Positions 1 to 7,929 of a DNA stretch of 64,000 bases are shown one piece after another. Location of the stretch: the NCBI RefSeq assembly GCF_009600605.1, contig NZ_VWNA01000002.1:310001-374000 (forward strand), in the 5' to 3' direction. The stretch is from Segnochrobactrum spirostomi. Its GTDB lineage: Bacteria > Pseudomonadota > Alphaproteobacteria > Rhizobiales > Segnochrobactraceae. Each line of letters starts with the position of its first letter. Position 1 is the stretch's first letter. Below the pieces are notes generated by a model, which was not told the DNA's origin, did no database searches, and worked only from the letters and a program-made list of their open reading frames with translations. The position numbers and the translations under genes are program-made.

Positions 1-75
1 CTGAGCGCGTAAAGTCTGCGCCGACCGGCATGACGCATATCGACAAAGGGCCGGCTCGGGTGGACGTCGTTCGGC

Positions 76-1113
76 ATGGATAAGGTAGGACCTGAACCGC
101 GGCTCATTCGCTCGCGCTTCGACACGCGGCATCTGCCCGCCCCGGCGGCCCGCGAGGCTTGGAATGAAGCCATCAACGTCGTCTTCGACAGCCGGCTGCG
201 GAAGGGCGCCGACGGCTTCTTCGCCTCCGTGGACGCGGCGCTGATCGGCGACGTCGCGTTCGGCCGGATCCAGGGTTCGGCGCAGGATTTCGACCGTTCG
301 CGCTACAAGATCGCCCGCGACGGCATGGACGGATTCATCCTGCAATTCTATTTCACCGGCCAGAGCGCGGCGCGCGACGGCAAGCGCCCCGTGGCCGGGG
401 CCGGCGACCTTTATGTCATCGACATGGCCCAGCCGCTCGCCACCGCCACGACCGACCACGATCAGTTCAGCCTTCTCGTCCCGCGTCGCCTTCTGGCGCC
501 GCGCTTGAAGCAGGTGGACAGTCTGCATCTCCAGGTGCTGCCGGCGAACATGCCGCTCGTATGCCTCCTGCGCGACAGCCTGCTGAGCTTCCACCGCAAC
601 GTCGACGTCATGACGCGGCCGCAGGGCGAGGCGGTCATCCCGCCCCTGCTCGACCTCGCCGTCGCCGCCCTCGATGGGCGCATCGGCGATGAAACGGCGG
701 GTGGCGTCGTCCTCGCGCAATTCGATGCGCTGAAGCGCTATGTCGACGACCACCTGATGGATGGCGACCTCTCGATCGAGGGCCTCGTGGCGGCGTTCGG
801 TCTGTCTCGCCGCACCATCTACCGTCTCTTCGAGGACGAAGGCGGCTTCTCGACCTACATCACCCGCCGCCGCCTGCAGCGCGCCACCACGGCGCTCCGC
901 TCCGCCAAGTGGCGCCACCTTTCGATCGCGGACATCGCCCAGGCGCACGGGTTCGGCAGTGCCGAACGGTTCAGCCGCGCCTTCCGCCGGGAATATCGGC
1001 TGTCCCCGCGCGACCTTCGGCTGCTGTCGCGGTCCACGGAGGGCGCGAGCCTCCCCTCCGGCCGTGCCTCGGCGGCGGAATGGGCGCACTGGGTCAGCCT
1101 CCTCGGCCGCTAG
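76..1113 (+). CDS. AraC-family transcriptional regulator
   Basis: 345-residue protein with an N-terminal AraC-binding-like effector region (about residues 15-195) and a C-terminal double helix-turn-helix (about 218-325). The C-terminal part carries the family pattern LSIEGLVAAFGLSRRTIYRLF and later SIADIAQAHGFGSAERFSRAFRREY. The ATG at 76 begins the conserved frame. It is the first gene in the window and lies 368 bases upstream of the phosphonate operon on the same strand, so it is the obvious candidate controller of that operon; this is inferred from position only. The effector is unknown. Family assignment is firm from the HTH. Confidence 0.9.
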   Translation: MDKVGPEPRLIRSRFDTRHLPAPAAREAWNEAINVVFDSRLRKGADGFFASVDAALIGDVAFGRIQGSAQDFDRSRYKIARDGMDGFILQFYFTGQSAARDGKRPVAGAGDLYVIDMAQPLATATTDHDQFSLLVPRRLLAPRLKQVDSLHLQVLPANMPLVCLLRDSLLSFHRNVDVMTRPQGEAVIPPLLDLAVAALDGRIGDETAGGVVLAQFDALKRYVDDHLMDGDLSIEGLVAAFGLSRRTIYRLFEDEGGFSTYITRRRLQRATTALRSAKWRHLSIADIAQAHGFGSAERFSRAFRREYRLSPRDLRLLSRSTEGASLPSGRASAAEWAHWVSLLGR

Positions 1114-1180
1114 ATTCGGGCGCGACACGGGCGTCGCCGTCGGAGGCCTCTTGCCGCGCGGGCTATGAGCGGCCAGACGC

Positions 1181-1234
1181 GGCACAAAATGCGGTTCCTT
1201 TTGGCACGGATCGTCCGTTCGCAGCCGCCGTGCC
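1181..1234. promoter_or_regulatory. Possible AraC-type sites in the 1114-1481 leader
   Basis: The 368-base stretch between the AraC gene and the phosphonate operon holds no convincing gene. Inside it GGCAC occurs at 1181 and again at 1203, a 22-base direct repeat (two helical turns), which is the usual arrangement of AraC-family half sites. The second copy also forms an inverted repeat, GGCACGG (1203-1209) with CCGTGCC (1228-1234). I see no clear -35/-10 pair. Weak evidence; the sites are short and the region is GC-rich. Confidence 0.25.
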
Positions 1235-1481
1235 GCTCCGCCGTAGCCATCGCGCCCTCGTCGTGCGATTCGGGGGCTGACCGAAGGAATACCGCCTCTC
1301 CGTGAGGCCTGACCTCGCAACCGGCGATGTCGATCTTCTCCTTGGTCTGTCGAAGCACCGAGGGGGTGAAGCTCATGTCCGCTCAGAAGCGATGGACGCC
1401 CGTCTGTCGACCCGTATCGCGGCATGCATATGGCTACGCGATCGCCCTGGTTACATCCCCGTTACGCGCCAAGGGCGTCTG

Positions 1482-2207
1482 ATGGCGGGCGTAGCCTTCT
1501 TCGATATCGACAAGACGCTGTGGCCGCGCGTCGGCGAGAAGGCGCTGGCGCTTCATCTCATCGCCAACGGCGGCCTCGCCCTGCACCAGTTCGCCAAGAT
1601 CATCGGCGTGCAGATGCGTCACGATCTGCACCTGATCGACACGCTCGACACGGCGAAGAGGAAGATCCTGTCCGATCTGTTCGCAGGTCGGGCCGTGGCG
1701 CCGAGCATCGACGTCTGCGCGACCTTGTTCGAGAGCGATTGGAGCCGGTCCTTCTTTCCGGACATGCTGGCGCAGGTCGATCGCCATCGCCGGGCCGGCG
1801 ACAAGATCGTCGTCGTCTCGGCCACCATCGACGTGATCGCCCGGCAGGTCGCGGCCTTTCTGAAGGCGGACGCCTGCTACGCCACCGTGCTCGAAATGCG
1901 CCAGGGGCTCTATTCGGGCGAGGTGCTGGGGCCGATCCCGTTCGGGCCTGCGAAGGCGGGTATCGTCATGGACTATGCCCGCAGCCAGGGGATCGAGCTC
2001 GATCGCTGCTACGCCTACGGCGATCATTGGGAAGATCGCCACATGCTGAAGATCGTCGGCCATCCCGTCGCGATCAATCCCGACAAGAAGCTTCTGCGGC
2101 ACGCCCGGCGCCACAACTGGGAAACCCGGATTCTGACGCCGCCGCGCTTCTCGCGGCTCCGCCGCACCGGGCGATCGATCCTGAACCAGACGGGGAGGAG
2201 CGCGTGA
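1482..2207 (+). CDS. HAD-IB family phosphatase
   Basis: 241-residue HAD hydrolase of the SerB/PgpC-like IB subfamily. Motif I is DIDKT (D8, D10), motif II the serine of VVVSAT (S113), motif III K148 in GPAKAG, and motif IV D171/D175 in GDHWED, so the catalytic set is complete. An insert between motifs I and II is the helical cap. I chose ATG 1482 because homology begins there and AAGGGC lies just upstream; an in-frame upstream extension looks non-coding. The stop overlaps the GTG of the next gene (GTGA, 2204-2207). Role in the operon is unclear: a phosphomonoesterase for a lipid or phosphonate intermediate is plausible. Confidence 0.85.
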   Translation: MAGVAFFDIDKTLWPRVGEKALALHLIANGGLALHQFAKIIGVQMRHDLHLIDTLDTAKRKILSDLFAGRAVAPSIDVCATLFESDWSRSFFPDMLAQVDRHRRAGDKIVVVSATIDVIARQVAAFLKADACYATVLEMRQGLYSGEVLGPIPFGPAKAGIVMDYARSQGIELDRCYAYGDHWEDRHMLKIVGHPVAINPDKKLLRHARRHNWETRILTPPRFSRLRRTGRSILNQTGRSA

Positions 2208-2965
2208 CCGAGCCGATGCCGTCTGCTGTCCGACCCGCTGCAGCGAAGCCTGTCGACGCCAAGCCCGTGGACGCCAAGCCCGCCGAGGCTAAGCCGTCCG
2301 CGACGAACCACGACATCACCGACCAACTCGTCTATCCGCTGCTCGCCCGGCTGGTGGCTCACATTCCGCCGGAGGTGCACCCGAACGTGCTGACCGGTGC
2401 GGCCATCACGAGCGGTCTCGTCGCCTCCGCCGCCCTCGCTTTCTCGGCCGGGCCCGCGTCCTACCTTGCCTGCGCGGCCCTGCTCGTCGCTTGGATCCTT
2501 CTCGATTCCTGCGACGGCATCCACGCCCGCCGCACCGGGCAATGCAGCGCGTTCGGCAGCTTTCTGGACCATTTCGGCGACGCCTTCGCCTTCTTCGTCC
2601 TGCAGGCGGCGATCCTCTACCGGTTCGATATCCGCGAGCCTGTGGTGTTCGGTGCGATGTTGCTCCGCCAGGCGCTCGGCTGCTGGACCTACGTCATCCG
2701 CGGCTACGCGGGCCACCTCTACATCACACGGCTCGGCTGGAGCACGGAGATCTACGCCTATACGGCGTTGATGATCGCCCTCTTCGTCGCACCGACCTTT
2801 CATATCGGCTTCGGACCCCTGCCGAACCTCAATATCCTCGAAGCGGCCCTGCTGATCTATTACGTCGCCGTGCCGCTCACCCTCCTCGAAATCGGATGGA
2901 TGGTCTTCCGCGCCAAAGCCGGCGGCGCCGAGGCCGGCCGCGTCTCGGCACCCGCCGTCGACTGA
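2204..2965 (+). CDS. CDP-alcohol phosphatidyltransferase family membrane enzyme
   Basis: 253-residue integral membrane protein. It has the full family signature D-x2-D-G-x2-A-R-x8-G-x3-D-x3-D: D101, D104, G105, A108, R109, G118, D122 and D126. Hydrophobic segments surround the motif and fill the C-terminal half (about six predicted helices). The GTG start at 2204 overlaps the previous stop and has GGGGAGGAG just upstream. These enzymes move the phospho-alcohol part of a CDP-alcohol, or the phosphatidyl part of CDP-diacylglycerol, onto an alcohol. Because the operon also encodes a nucleotidyltransferase and AEP synthesis, the inferred substrate is CMP-AEP with diacylglycerol as acceptor. The N-terminus has a lysine/proline repeat described separately. 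Confidence 0.9.
   Translation: MTEPMPSAVRPAAAKPVDAKPVDAKPAEAKPSATNHDITDQLVYPLLARLVAHIPPEVHPNVLTGAAITSGLVASAALAFSAGPASYLACAALLVAWILLDSCDGIHARRTGQCSAFGSFLDHFGDAFAFFVLQAAILYRFDIREPVVFGAMLLRQALGCWTYVIRGYAGHLYITRLGWSTEIYAYTALMIALFVAPTFHIGFGPLPNLNILEAALLIYYVAVPLTLLEIGWMVFRAKAGGAEAGRVSAPAVD
2246..2302 (+). repeat. In-frame KPxxA tandem repeat
   Basis: Residues 15-33 of the CDP-alcohol phosphatidyltransferase read as four successive units [19 protein letters not shown], encoded by imperfect 15-base repeats. It sits in a probably disordered cytosolic tail ahead of the first membrane segment. Such Lys/Pro/Ala tails are low-complexity; function unknown. Confidence 0.7.
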
Positions 2966-3036
2966 GCCGGACCGATCGGACTCGCGCCGTGCCGCGCACC
3001 ATCCACCGACGACCGCACCGTGAAGGAACTTGGACC

Positions 3037-4005
3037 GTGAAGAAGACGACCCAACTCAAGACCATGCTGCGGGGCAAGGGGCTCGACTTCCTGTGTGAGG
3101 CGCACAACGGCATGAGCGCCCGCATCGTCGAGGAAGCCGGCTTCAAGGGGATCTGGGCGAGCGGCCTGACGCTCTCCGGTTCGCTCGGCGTGCGCGACAA
3201 CAACGAGGCGAGCTGGACGCAGGTGCTCGAGATCGTCGAGTTCATGAGCGACGCCACCCACGTGCCGATCCTGCTCGATGGCGATACCGGCTACGGCAAC
3301 TTCAACAATCTGCGCCGGCTGGTCTCCAAGCTCGAATCCCGCCAGATCGCCGGCGTCTGCATCGAGGACAAGCTCTTCCCGAAGACCAATTCCTTCATCG
3401 ACGGCGAGAGGCAGGGACTGGCCGACATCGAGGAATTCTGCGGAAAGATCAAAGCCGGCAAGGACACCCAGCGCGACGACGACTTCATCATCGTCGCCCG
3501 CACCGAGGCCTTGATCGTCGGGGCCGGCCTCAAGCAGGCGCTCGCCCGCGCCGAGGCCTATCGCAAGGCCGGGGCGGACGCCATTCTCATCCACAGCAAG
3601 AAGCGCTCTCCGGACGAGATCGAGGCCTTCATGCGCGAATGGGGCGACCGCCATCCCGTGGTGATCGTTCCGACCACCTATTATTCGACGCCGACCGCGC
3701 GCTTCGAGGCCCTCGGCATCTCGCTGATCATCTGGGCGAACCACATTCTCCGCTCCGCCGTGTCGGCCATGCGCAGGACGGCGGAGGATATCCGCAAGCT
3801 GCAATCGATCGCCGCCGAGGAAGACAGGATCGCCCCGGTCGCGGAGATCTTCCGGCTTCAGGGCGCCAAGGAATTGCAGCAGGCGGAGGAGCGATATCTC
3901 CCGCGCGAGCGCTCCGCAGGCGTCGAGCCGCGCGAGGTCGCCGCCCGTGCCCGTGACGCCATGACCGACCGAGCGCTCGCCGAGCCCTCCGAGGTGCTGT
4001 CGTGA
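3037..4005 (+). CDS. aepX: Phosphoenolpyruvate phosphomutase
   Basis: 322-residue member of the isocitrate lyase/PEP mutase superfamily. The signature EDK-x5-NS is present as E110-D111-K112 to N118-S119 ([10 protein letters not shown]), which separates PEP mutases from lyases. DGDTGYG at 81-87 supplies the metal-binding aspartates. It makes the C-P bond by rearranging PEP to phosphonopyruvate, the committed step of phosphonate biosynthesis. The start is GTG 3037, preceded by GAAGGAA; the 71-base gap before it is the largest within the operon. The C-terminal 30 or so residues are charged and poorly conserved. The stop overlaps an ATG (TGATG, 4003-4007) that opens a tiny ORF. Function is secure. 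Confidence 0.95.
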   Translation: MKKTTQLKTMLRGKGLDFLCEAHNGMSARIVEEAGFKGIWASGLTLSGSLGVRDNNEASWTQVLEIVEFMSDATHVPILLDGDTGYGNFNNLRRLVSKLESRQIAGVCIEDKLFPKTNSFIDGERQGLADIEEFCGKIKAGKDTQRDDDFIIVARTEALIVGAGLKQALARAEAYRKAGADAILIHSKKRSPDEIEAFMREWGDRHPVVIVPTTYYSTPTARFEALGISLIIWANHILRSAVSAMRRTAEDIRKLQSIAAEEDRIAPVAEIFRLQGAKELQQAEERYLPRERSAGVEPREVAARARDAMTDRALAEPSEVLS

Positions 4006-4121
4006 TGGAAGGGAAGGTGTTGCTCGAAGGGATCGCGAGCATGCCGGACGGCGAGACCATGAGCACTCGCCTCGATCTCGATGGCGCGACGGACGATGCC
4101 GCGGCGGAGTGGCAGCCATGA
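4005..4121 (+). CDS. 38-codon ORF coupled on both sides
   Basis: A short frame reads [17 protein letters not shown]... to ...AAAEWQP (38 residues). Its ATG shares a base with the aepX stop (TGATG, 4003-4007), and its stop overlaps the aepY start (ATGA, 4118-4121), so ribosomes could move through all three without a break. It is acidic, has no membrane segment and matches no family I know. It may encode a real small protein or may only serve to couple translation of the two enzymes. Without it there would be a 112-base untranslated gap in an operon whose other junctions from here on overlap or lie within 4 bases. Confidence 0.4.
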   Translation: MEGKVLLEGIASMPDGETMSTRLDLDGATDDAAAEWQP

Positions 4122-5263
4122 TCGACACCCTCCGCTTCGGCGACGTCCTCCGCGACCTCGGGTTCGGGGTCTTCGCCGGCGTGCCCTGCTCGCTGTTGCA
4201 GCCACTGATCAACTTCGCCAGCAACAGCCTCGATTATGTTGCGGCGACGAACGAGGGCGAAGCGGTCGCGATTGCCTTCGGCGCCGAGTTGGGCGGATGC
4301 AAGTCAGCGGTGCTGTTGCAGAATTCCGGCGTCACCAATGCGCTGGCCCCGCTCACGTCGCTCACCAACATCTGCGAGATCCCGATCACCGGCTTCGTCG
4401 GCTTCCGCGGTGAGCCGGGCGTCCCGGACGAGATCCAGCATCGGATCATGGGGGCCATCACGGCGCAGCTTCTCGAGATCAGCGGGGTGATCGTCATCCC
4501 TCTGGCGACCGATCTGCCCGCCGCGGCCCGGCAATTGGCGGAGGGCGAGGCCCATCGGCGCGCCGGCCGGTCCGTCTTCTATCTGGTCTCCAAGGAGACC
4601 TTCTCGCCTCTCGATCTGGCGCCGGTGCCGGCGCGCGTCTACCCGGCCGGCACGGTGACGACGTCGCCGGCCCCGCCGTCCCCCTTGCCGCCCCGCCACG
4701 ACGTGCTCCGTGTCTTCTCGGCCCATAAGCGGCGGGACACGGCGCTGCTCGCGACGACGGGGATGTGTGGGCGCGAGCTCTTCACCATCGAGGATGCGCC
4801 GAACCATTTCTACATGGTGGGCTCGATGGGCTGCGTCTCGTCGATCGCCCTCGGCCTCGCCCTCGCCCGGCCGGACCGCCGGATCGTCGCCCTCGACGGC
4901 GACGGGGCGCTGTTGATGCGCATGGGCAATCTCGCGACCAACGCATTTCACCGGCCCGGCAATCTCCTCCATGTCCTGCTCGACAACCGATCCCACGATT
5001 CCACCGGCGGGCAGGTGACGGCGTCCGCGGCGATGGATTGGACCGCCATCGCGCGGGGCGCCGGCTACCCGCGGGTGATCGCGACCTCCGATCTCGGCGA
5101 GATCGCGGCCGTGTTCGACGGGTGGCTCGCCGATCCGGACCTGACCTTCCTCCATATTCCGATTGCGCCGGGTTCGCTGTCGCCGCTCGGCCGGCCGACG
5201 GTCACCCCGGCCGAGGTGGCGCGGCGATTGCGGGATTTTCTGGCACGGAATTTTCTGGCATGA
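4118..5263 (+). CDS. aepY: Phosphonopyruvate decarboxylase
   Basis: 381-residue thiamine-diphosphate enzyme that converts phosphonopyruvate to phosphonoacetaldehyde, the irreversible step that pulls PEP mutase forward. The N-terminal pyrimidine-binding half contains GVPCSLL (near residues 21-27) and the conserved NEGEAVAIA glutamate. The C-terminal half has the ThDP/Mg motif GDGALL and ends in LLDNRSHDSTGGQ, as in characterised Ppd proteins. ATG 4118 forms ATGA with the upstream ORF stop; a GTG at 4109 is an alternative. A Pro/Ala-rich linker joins the halves. It ends by overlapping the next ATG (ATGA, 5260-5263). Confidence 0.93.
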   Translation: MIDTLRFGDVLRDLGFGVFAGVPCSLLQPLINFASNSLDYVAATNEGEAVAIAFGAELGGCKSAVLLQNSGVTNALAPLTSLTNICEIPITGFVGFRGEPGVPDEIQHRIMGAITAQLLEISGVIVIPLATDLPAAARQLAEGEAHRRAGRSVFYLVSKETFSPLDLAPVPARVYPAGTVTTSPAPPSPLPPRHDVLRVFSAHKRRDTALLATTGMCGRELFTIEDAPNHFYMVGSMGCVSSIALGLALARPDRRIVALDGDGALLMRMGNLATNAFHRPGNLLHVLLDNRSHDSTGGQVTASAAMDWTAIARGAGYPRVIATSDLGEIAAVFDGWLADPDLTFLHIPIAPGSLSPLGRPTVTPAEVARRLRDFLARNFLA

Positions 5264-6009
5264 GCGTCGACACAGCCATCATCCTGGCGGCTGGGCTCGG
5301 CAGCCGCATCGCGGAATTCTCCCGCACCGCGCCGAAGGGCTTCATCCCGATCGCCGGCCGGCCGATCGTCGAACGTTCCATCGAGATCCTCGCCGATCAC
5401 GGCATCCGCCGCGTCATCATCGGCACCGGATACCGGGCGCACGATTACGAGGCGCTGGCGCGGCGGACCGGGTCGCTCGAGATCGAGTGCGTCCACAACC
5501 CGGATTTCGCCGGCTCGGGAAGCCTGGAGACGTTCCTCCGCTGTTCGGTCGGCCTCGAGTGCAGTTTCCTCACGCTCGAATCCGATCTCCTGTTCGATGC
5601 GCGGATGATCGGCACCGTGCTCGAATGCCCCGCTCCGAACGTCATCCTGGCCTCCCATGCGACGCACTCGGGCGACGAGGTCTATATCGAGACCGACGAT
5701 CGGGCCCATCTCGTCGCCCTGTCGAAGGACAGGACGGCGCTGCGCCGGATCGATGCGGAACTCGTCGGCATCTGCAAACTGACCCCGGCCATCCCTGCGG
5801 CCGTCGAACGCTGGCTCGCCGCGATGAGCCTGCCGCGCCCGGCTCAGCTTCATTATGAGGAAGGCCTCGCCGGCATCGCGAACACCGTTCCGCTGCCGGT
5901 CGAGACCACGCCCCTGCCCTGGACCGAGATCGACACGCTCCAGCATCTCGATCGCGCGGAGGCCCTGATCTGGCCGCGCATCGTCTCGAGGTCGGAATTC
6001 TCCGCATGA
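5260..6009 (+). CDS. pntC: PntC-like CTP:phosphonate cytidylyltransferase
   Basis: 249-residue sugar-nucleotidyltransferase-fold protein. It has the nucleotide loop LAAGLGSR (9-16), the PKG lysine motif (25-27) and the GRPIVERSIEIL helix. TLESDLLF about residue 105 supplies the metal aspartate. Neighbouring aepX, aepY and phnW point to the PntC group, which activates AEP to CMP-AEP; in some bacteria PntC is fused to the transaminase, here it is separate and directly upstream of it. Choline-phosphate cytidylyltransferases (LicC) are related and cannot be excluded from sequence alone. Start and stop overlap both neighbours (ATGA). Confidence 0.8.
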   Translation: MSVDTAIILAAGLGSRIAEFSRTAPKGFIPIAGRPIVERSIEILADHGIRRVIIGTGYRAHDYEALARRTGSLEIECVHNPDFAGSGSLETFLRCSVGLECSFLTLESDLLFDARMIGTVLECPAPNVILASHATHSGDEVYIETDDRAHLVALSKDRTALRRIDAELVGICKLTPAIPAAVERWLAAMSLPRPAQLHYEEGLAGIANTVPLPVETTPLPWTEIDTLQHLDRAEALIWPRIVSRSEFSA

Positions 6010-7157
6010 TCCTGCCGCGCAACATTCTCCTCACCCCTGGCCCGGCGACGACCAGCGTGCGGGTCAAACAAGCCCAGGTTGTTGCCGACATCTGTCCCCG
6101 CGAGATCGATTTCGGACGGCTTCAGGCCTCGATCGGCGAACGCCTCGTCGAGATCGTCCATGGCCAAGGCACCCATGAAGCCGTGTTGTTCGCCGGCTCC
6201 GGTACCTGCGCGGTGGAGGCCTGCATCAGTTCGCTGATGCCGCCCTCGGGCCGGATCCTCGTGATGGTCAACGGCGCCTATGGCGCGCGCATCCGGGAGA
6301 TGTGCCGTCTTCATCTGCGGCCCGACCAAGTCGTCCTGTCGGAGGTCGGCTTCGATGAGGTGCCCGACATCGGAGCGATCGGGCGGATGCTCGCCGCCGA
6401 CCGCACCATCACCCACGTCGTTGCCGTCCACCACGAGACCACGACCGGCGTGCTCAACCCGGTCGAGGCACTGAGCCGGACCACCGCCGCGCTCGGCGTC
6501 ACGCTGATCGTCGATGCCATGTCGTCCTATGCGGGCATCCCGATCGACCTCCGGGAGAGCCCCTTCGACTTCCTGATCTCGTCCTCCAACAAGTGCCTTC
6601 AGGGCATGGCCGGGATCTCCTTCGTGATCGGCCGCAGCACCCTGCTCACCCCGCCGCCGGATCATCGCCCGCGGAGCCTCTACCTCGACCTCTATGCGCA
6701 GCATCGCGGCTTTCGCGACACGCTGCAGATGCGCTTCACGCCGCCCGTTCAGGTACTCTATGCGCTCGATGCGGCGCTTGACGAATATTTCGAGGAAACG
6801 GGGGCCGAGCGTCACGCCCGCTACAGCCGCTGCTGGGACACGCTCGTTCACGGCATGCAGGAGATCGGGTTCGCGCTCGCCGTGCCGGATCTGCCGCAAT
6901 CGAAGCTGCTGACGACCTTCCTGAGCCCGCGCCATCCCCGCTTCAGCTTCGCGGCCATGCACGATGCGCTGCTCGCCGAAGGCTTCACCATCTATCCCGG
7001 CAAGGTCGGCGAGATCGACTGCTTCCGCCTCGCCAATATCGGCGCGATTGACGTGCCCGACATCGTCGCGTTCTTGCGGGCGCTCCGCCTCTATCTCAAG
7101 ACGCAGTCGATCGACCTGAAGTCGACGGAACGCACCCCCTTGGTGAAGGTCTCGTGA
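6006..7157 (+). CDS. phnW: 2-aminoethylphosphonate:pyruvate transaminase
   Basis: 383-residue class V PLP aminotransferase. N-terminal NILLTPGPATTS, PLP-contacting D170 (TLIVDAMSS) and Schiff-base lysine K196 in SSSNKCLQG match PhnW. In degradation it turns AEP plus pyruvate into phosphonoacetaldehyde plus alanine. Here, with aepX/aepY and no phosphonatase (PhnX) or phosphonoacetaldehyde dehydrogenase in view, the reverse, AEP-forming direction is the logical one. ATG 6006 overlaps the pntC stop (ATGA). Confidence 0.93.
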   Translation: MILPRNILLTPGPATTSVRVKQAQVVADICPREIDFGRLQASIGERLVEIVHGQGTHEAVLFAGSGTCAVEACISSLMPPSGRILVMVNGAYGARIREMCRLHLRPDQVVLSEVGFDEVPDIGAIGRMLAADRTITHVVAVHHETTTGVLNPVEALSRTTAALGVTLIVDAMSSYAGIPIDLRESPFDFLISSSNKCLQGMAGISFVIGRSTLLTPPPDHRPRSLYLDLYAQHRGFRDTLQMRFTPPVQVLYALDAALDEYFEETGAERHARYSRCWDTLVHGMQEIGFALAVPDLPQSKLLTTFLSPRHPRFSFAAMHDALLAEGFTIYPGKVGEIDCFRLANIGAIDVPDIVAFLRALRLYLKTQSIDLKSTERTPLVKVS

Positions 7158-7161
7158 CGCG

Positions 7162-7929
7162 ATGAACATCGGCAAACTTTACGATCAAAGCGTCGCCGGC
7201 ACCTACGATCGCGACGAGCGCGGCCTGCTCACCGGTGCCCGCGCGCTCGCCTTCGAGCATATCCGGACGGCCGTCCCCGCCCCGGCGGTTCGTTCCATCC
7301 TCGACCTCGCCGTCGGCACCGGAGAATCCCTCGTCGCGATGCGGGGGCTCTTTCCGCAGGCGTCGCTGAGCGGCATCGACCTCTCCGAGGAGATGTTGCG
7401 GATCGCCGCGACGAAACTGCCCTTCACCGCCATCCACGACGATGTCGGCAACACCGAGCGCCATTTCGCGCCCGCCAGCACCGACCTTCTGTTGATGCAC
7501 TTCCTGACGACCTTCATCGACGGCGCTGACATCGTGGCGCGCACCGCGCGTCTGTTGCCGCCGGGCGGGCATTATTCGATCGTCGGCAGCACCTTGGAGG
7601 CCTTCCCGCGCATCTCCCTGCTGGCGCGGATGCTGCTCGGCGACGACTTCATCCGCGAGAAGAACCCGGCGCCCGCCGATGCCGAGACCATCGTGTCGTT
7701 CCTGACCAAGGCCGGTCTCGAGATCGTCTCGGTCGAGCGGTTCATCAAGGCGGTCGCCTTCCAGTCCTTCGAGGAGCTCATCGAGTTCGGGATGACGTCC
7801 GGGTTCTTCGCCCACGTCATTTCGCATCTCGACGAGGCGCAGCTCGCCGCCCTTGCCCGCGTCGAGGGGGTGTTTCCCCTGGCAGACCATTATTGCGCTT
7901 GTGCCGTCCTGGCGCGTCGGCCGGCGTGA
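7162..7929 (+). CDS. SAM-dependent class I methyltransferase
   Basis: 255 residues. SAM-binding motif I is ILDLAVGTGES (46-56), followed by the acidic motif GIDLSEEML near residue 75 and DLLLMHFLTTF (motif IV region). ATG 7162 lies four bases after the phnW stop and the end overlaps the next GTG (GTGA, 7926-7929), so it belongs to the phosphonate operon. It resembles methyltransferases of small amines and lipid head groups; N-methylation of AEP or of the finished lipid is the simplest guess, by analogy with phosphatidylethanolamine methylation. Substrate not determinable from sequence. Confidence 0.8.
   Translation: MNIGKLYDQSVAGTYDRDERGLLTGARALAFEHIRTAVPAPAVRSILDLAVGTGESLVAMRGLFPQASLSGIDLSEEMLRIAATKLPFTAIHDDVGNTERHFAPASTDLLLMHFLTTFIDGADIVARTARLLPPGGHYSIVGSTLEAFPRISLLARMLLGDDFIREKNPAPADAETIVSFLTKAGLEIVSVERFIKAVAFQSFEELIEFGMTSGFFAHVISHLDEAQLAALARVEGVFPLADHYCACAVLARRPA

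Noticed and set aside
1110-1376. 88-codon minus-strand ORF in the leader of the phosphonate operon
   Set aside because: No ribosome site I trust, Arg-rich second half, no family resemblance; kept only as part of the non-coding gap.
6006-7157. PhnW as evidence for phosphonate degradation
   Set aside because: No PhnX, PhnY or C-P lyase gene is present, whereas PEP mutase and its decarboxylase are directly upstream.
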